From the NCBI GenBank assembly GCA_023336875.1, contig JAMBLH010000208.1, forward strand, positions 1-7,362: 7,362 nucleotides of DNA. Reading direction: 5' to 3'. The notes beneath the pieces are model-generated. The model did not search any database, was not told the origin of the DNA, and worked only from the letters and a program-made list of their open reading frames with translations. The DNA comes from Actinomycetes bacterium. Lineage in GTDB: Bacteria; Actinomycetota; Acidimicrobiia; Spongiisociales; UBA5794. Made by a program: the position numbers and the translations under genes. Shown in pieces: positions 6,544 through 7,362 of this stretch (within the stretch, counting starts at the first letter, position 1; the number at the start of each line of letters is the position of its first letter).

Positions 6544-6617
6544 CAGTTCACAGTTCACAGTTCACAGTTCCGAGATGATTTCCCACTGTCTACCGTGAAC
6601 TGTCTACTGTGAACTGT
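6543..6617. repeat. Heptamer tandem repeats forming a large imperfect inverted repeat
   Basis: The left arm is four perfect tandem copies of ACAGTTC (6543-6570). The right arm (6585-6617) carries the opposite-strand unit in two 14-bp copies, ACTGTCTACCGTGA and ACTGTCTACTGTGA, plus a final ACTGT. The outer 12 bases (6543-6554 with 6606-6617) are perfectly complementary; pairing then continues inward for about nine more bases after a two-base mismatch. The unpaired centre is about 20 bases. The element fills most of the 88-bp gap between the divergent ybaB and dnaX genes and ends two bases before the dnaX ATG. Its function is unknown. It could be a cruciform, an RNA hairpin in the dnaX leader, a protein-binding array or a dispersed genomic repeat. 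Confidence 0.9.
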
Positions 6618-6619
6618 TG

Positions 6620-7362
6620 ATGCACTACCAAGCTCTCTATCGAAAATATCGACCTCAGAGGTTCGACGAGGTGATCGGCCAGAACCACGTCACTGAGACA
6701 CTGGCGCGCGAAGTAGTCGAGGACAAGGTAGCCCACGCCTATCTCTTCACAGGGCCCCGCGGTACCGGAAAGACAACCTCAGCCCGGTTGTTGGCGAAGG
6801 CAATCAACTGCCCGAATCGGAGCGAAGACGGCGAGCCGTGCAACGAATGCACATCATGTGAAGGCATTACGTCGGGTTCATCCATCGATGTCATCGAACT
6901 CGACGCAGCGTCGCACAACAAGGTCGAGGACATTCGCGAGATCCGGGTAAACGTTGGAACAGTTGCCGCAGCCGCTGGGGCAAAACGCGTGTACATCCTT
7001 GATGAGGCCCACATGCTTTCGCGCGCTGCAGGTAACGCCCTGCTCAAGACGCTTGAGGAGCCGCCGGAACACGTCGTGTTCGTGCTCGCGACAACCGAGC
7101 CGTACAAGCTCCTGGATACGATCCGATCCCGAACTCAGCGATTTGACTTCCACCCAGTCAGATCCGAGACGCTTATCGAGTATCTTGCGACAATCGCTGA
7201 ACGCGAGAGTTTCAGCTACGACCACGAGGCTCTCGGGGCGATAACCACTCACGCAGGAGGCTCCGTACGAGATGCCATGAGCCTGCTCGAACAGGTAGCT
7301 GCTCTCGGTGGAGGCGAGGTGACCGGCGCGGGCGTGTCGCGGGCGCTTGGAGTGGCAGACGC
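6620..7362 (+). CDS. dnaX: DNA polymerase III subunit gamma/tau, N-terminal part (runs off the window)
   Basis: This is the clamp-loader ATPase that opens and loads the sliding clamp and links the replicative polymerases. Only 247 codons plus two bases are present; the reading frame is open at the right end. The start MHYQALYRKYRPQRFDEVIGQ is the typical DnaX opening. Walker A is GPRGTGKT (45-52). The zinc module has Cys64 and then Cys74, Cys77 and Cys80. Walker B is VYILDEAH (124-131), sensor 1 is LATTE (156-160), and the arginine-finger SRC motif reads SRT (170-172). Sensor 2 is GGSVRDAMSLLEQ (213-225). All ATPase residues look intact. ATG at 6620 has no Shine-Dalgarno; TTG at 6617 is an in-frame alternative, and TACTGT ends six bases before that TTG. 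The tau-specific C terminus, and any frameshift site for gamma, would lie outside the window. It is divergent from ybaB-recR. Confidence 0.97.
   Translation, partial: MHYQALYRKYRPQRFDEVIGQNHVTETLAREVVEDKVAHAYLFTGPRGTGKTTSARLLAKAINCPNRSEDGEPCNECTSCEGITSGSSIDVIELDAASHNKVEDIREIRVNVGTVAAAAGAKRVYILDEAHMLSRAAGNALLKTLEEPPEHVVFVLATTEPYKLLDTIRSRTQRFDFHPVRSETLIEYLATIAERESFSYDHEALGAITTHAGGSVRDAMSLLEQVAALGGGEVTGAGVSRALGVAD

Noticed and set aside
6543..6617. CRISPR array interpretation of the tandem repeats
   Set aside because: Repeat units are seven bases and contiguous with no unique spacers, and no cas gene is present.
6739..7252. Two minus-strand open frames opposite dnaX
   Set aside because: They overlap conserved DnaX ATPase motifs on the plus strand. 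Their translations are Ser/Arg-rich and unrecognisable.

Overview
The window looks like chromosomal DNA from a moderately GC-rich bacterium, most likely an actinobacterium (possibly an Acidimicrobiia-like lineage). This rests on three inferences. RecR and the start of DnaX read most like actinobacterial proteins. A CcdA/RHH antitoxin with a PIN toxin is a pairing common there. Several genes lack a Shine-Dalgarno and instead carry a TANNNT -10 hexamer exactly six bases before the start codon, the actinobacterial style of leaderless gene. No phage, IS or CRISPR sequence is visible.

Left part (1-3860): a SulP-type anion transporter with a C-terminal STAS domain lies downstream of, and on the same strand as, a 462-residue metallo-beta-lactamase-fold hydrolase. 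The hydrolase is transcribed away from a TetR-family regulator across a 137-bp gap, the usual layout for a regulator and the gene it controls. The hydrolase resembles the GntH-type MBL proteins, but no other guanitoxin-type gene is present, so its substrate is unknown.

Middle (3806-5599): a GT4-type glycosyltransferase of the GTDC1 / tRNA-queuosine mannosyltransferase (DUF3524) family meets the TetR gene tail to tail with a 55-bp overlap. Diverging from it is a compact VapBC-type toxin-antitoxin pair: an RHH antitoxin overlapping a PIN-domain toxin by 8 bases. The pair has a well-formed promoter whose predicted start site falls on the antitoxin's ATG. A 7-bp inverted repeat around the -35 is a candidate autoregulatory operator.

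Right part (5612-7362): the DNA-maintenance cluster ybaB-recR (overlapping as TGATG) on the minus strand and the 5' two-thirds or less of dnaX on the plus strand. In most bacteria dnaX, ybaB and recR run in one direction; here dnaX is divergent. The short gap at this junction is almost filled by heptamer repeats that form a large imperfect inverted repeat ending two bases before the dnaX ATG.

I did not find an obviously new multigene system. The signals most worth following are the heptamer hairpin at the dnaX/ybaB junction, the repeated leaderless-promoter signature, and the bacterial QTMAN-like glycosyltransferase.
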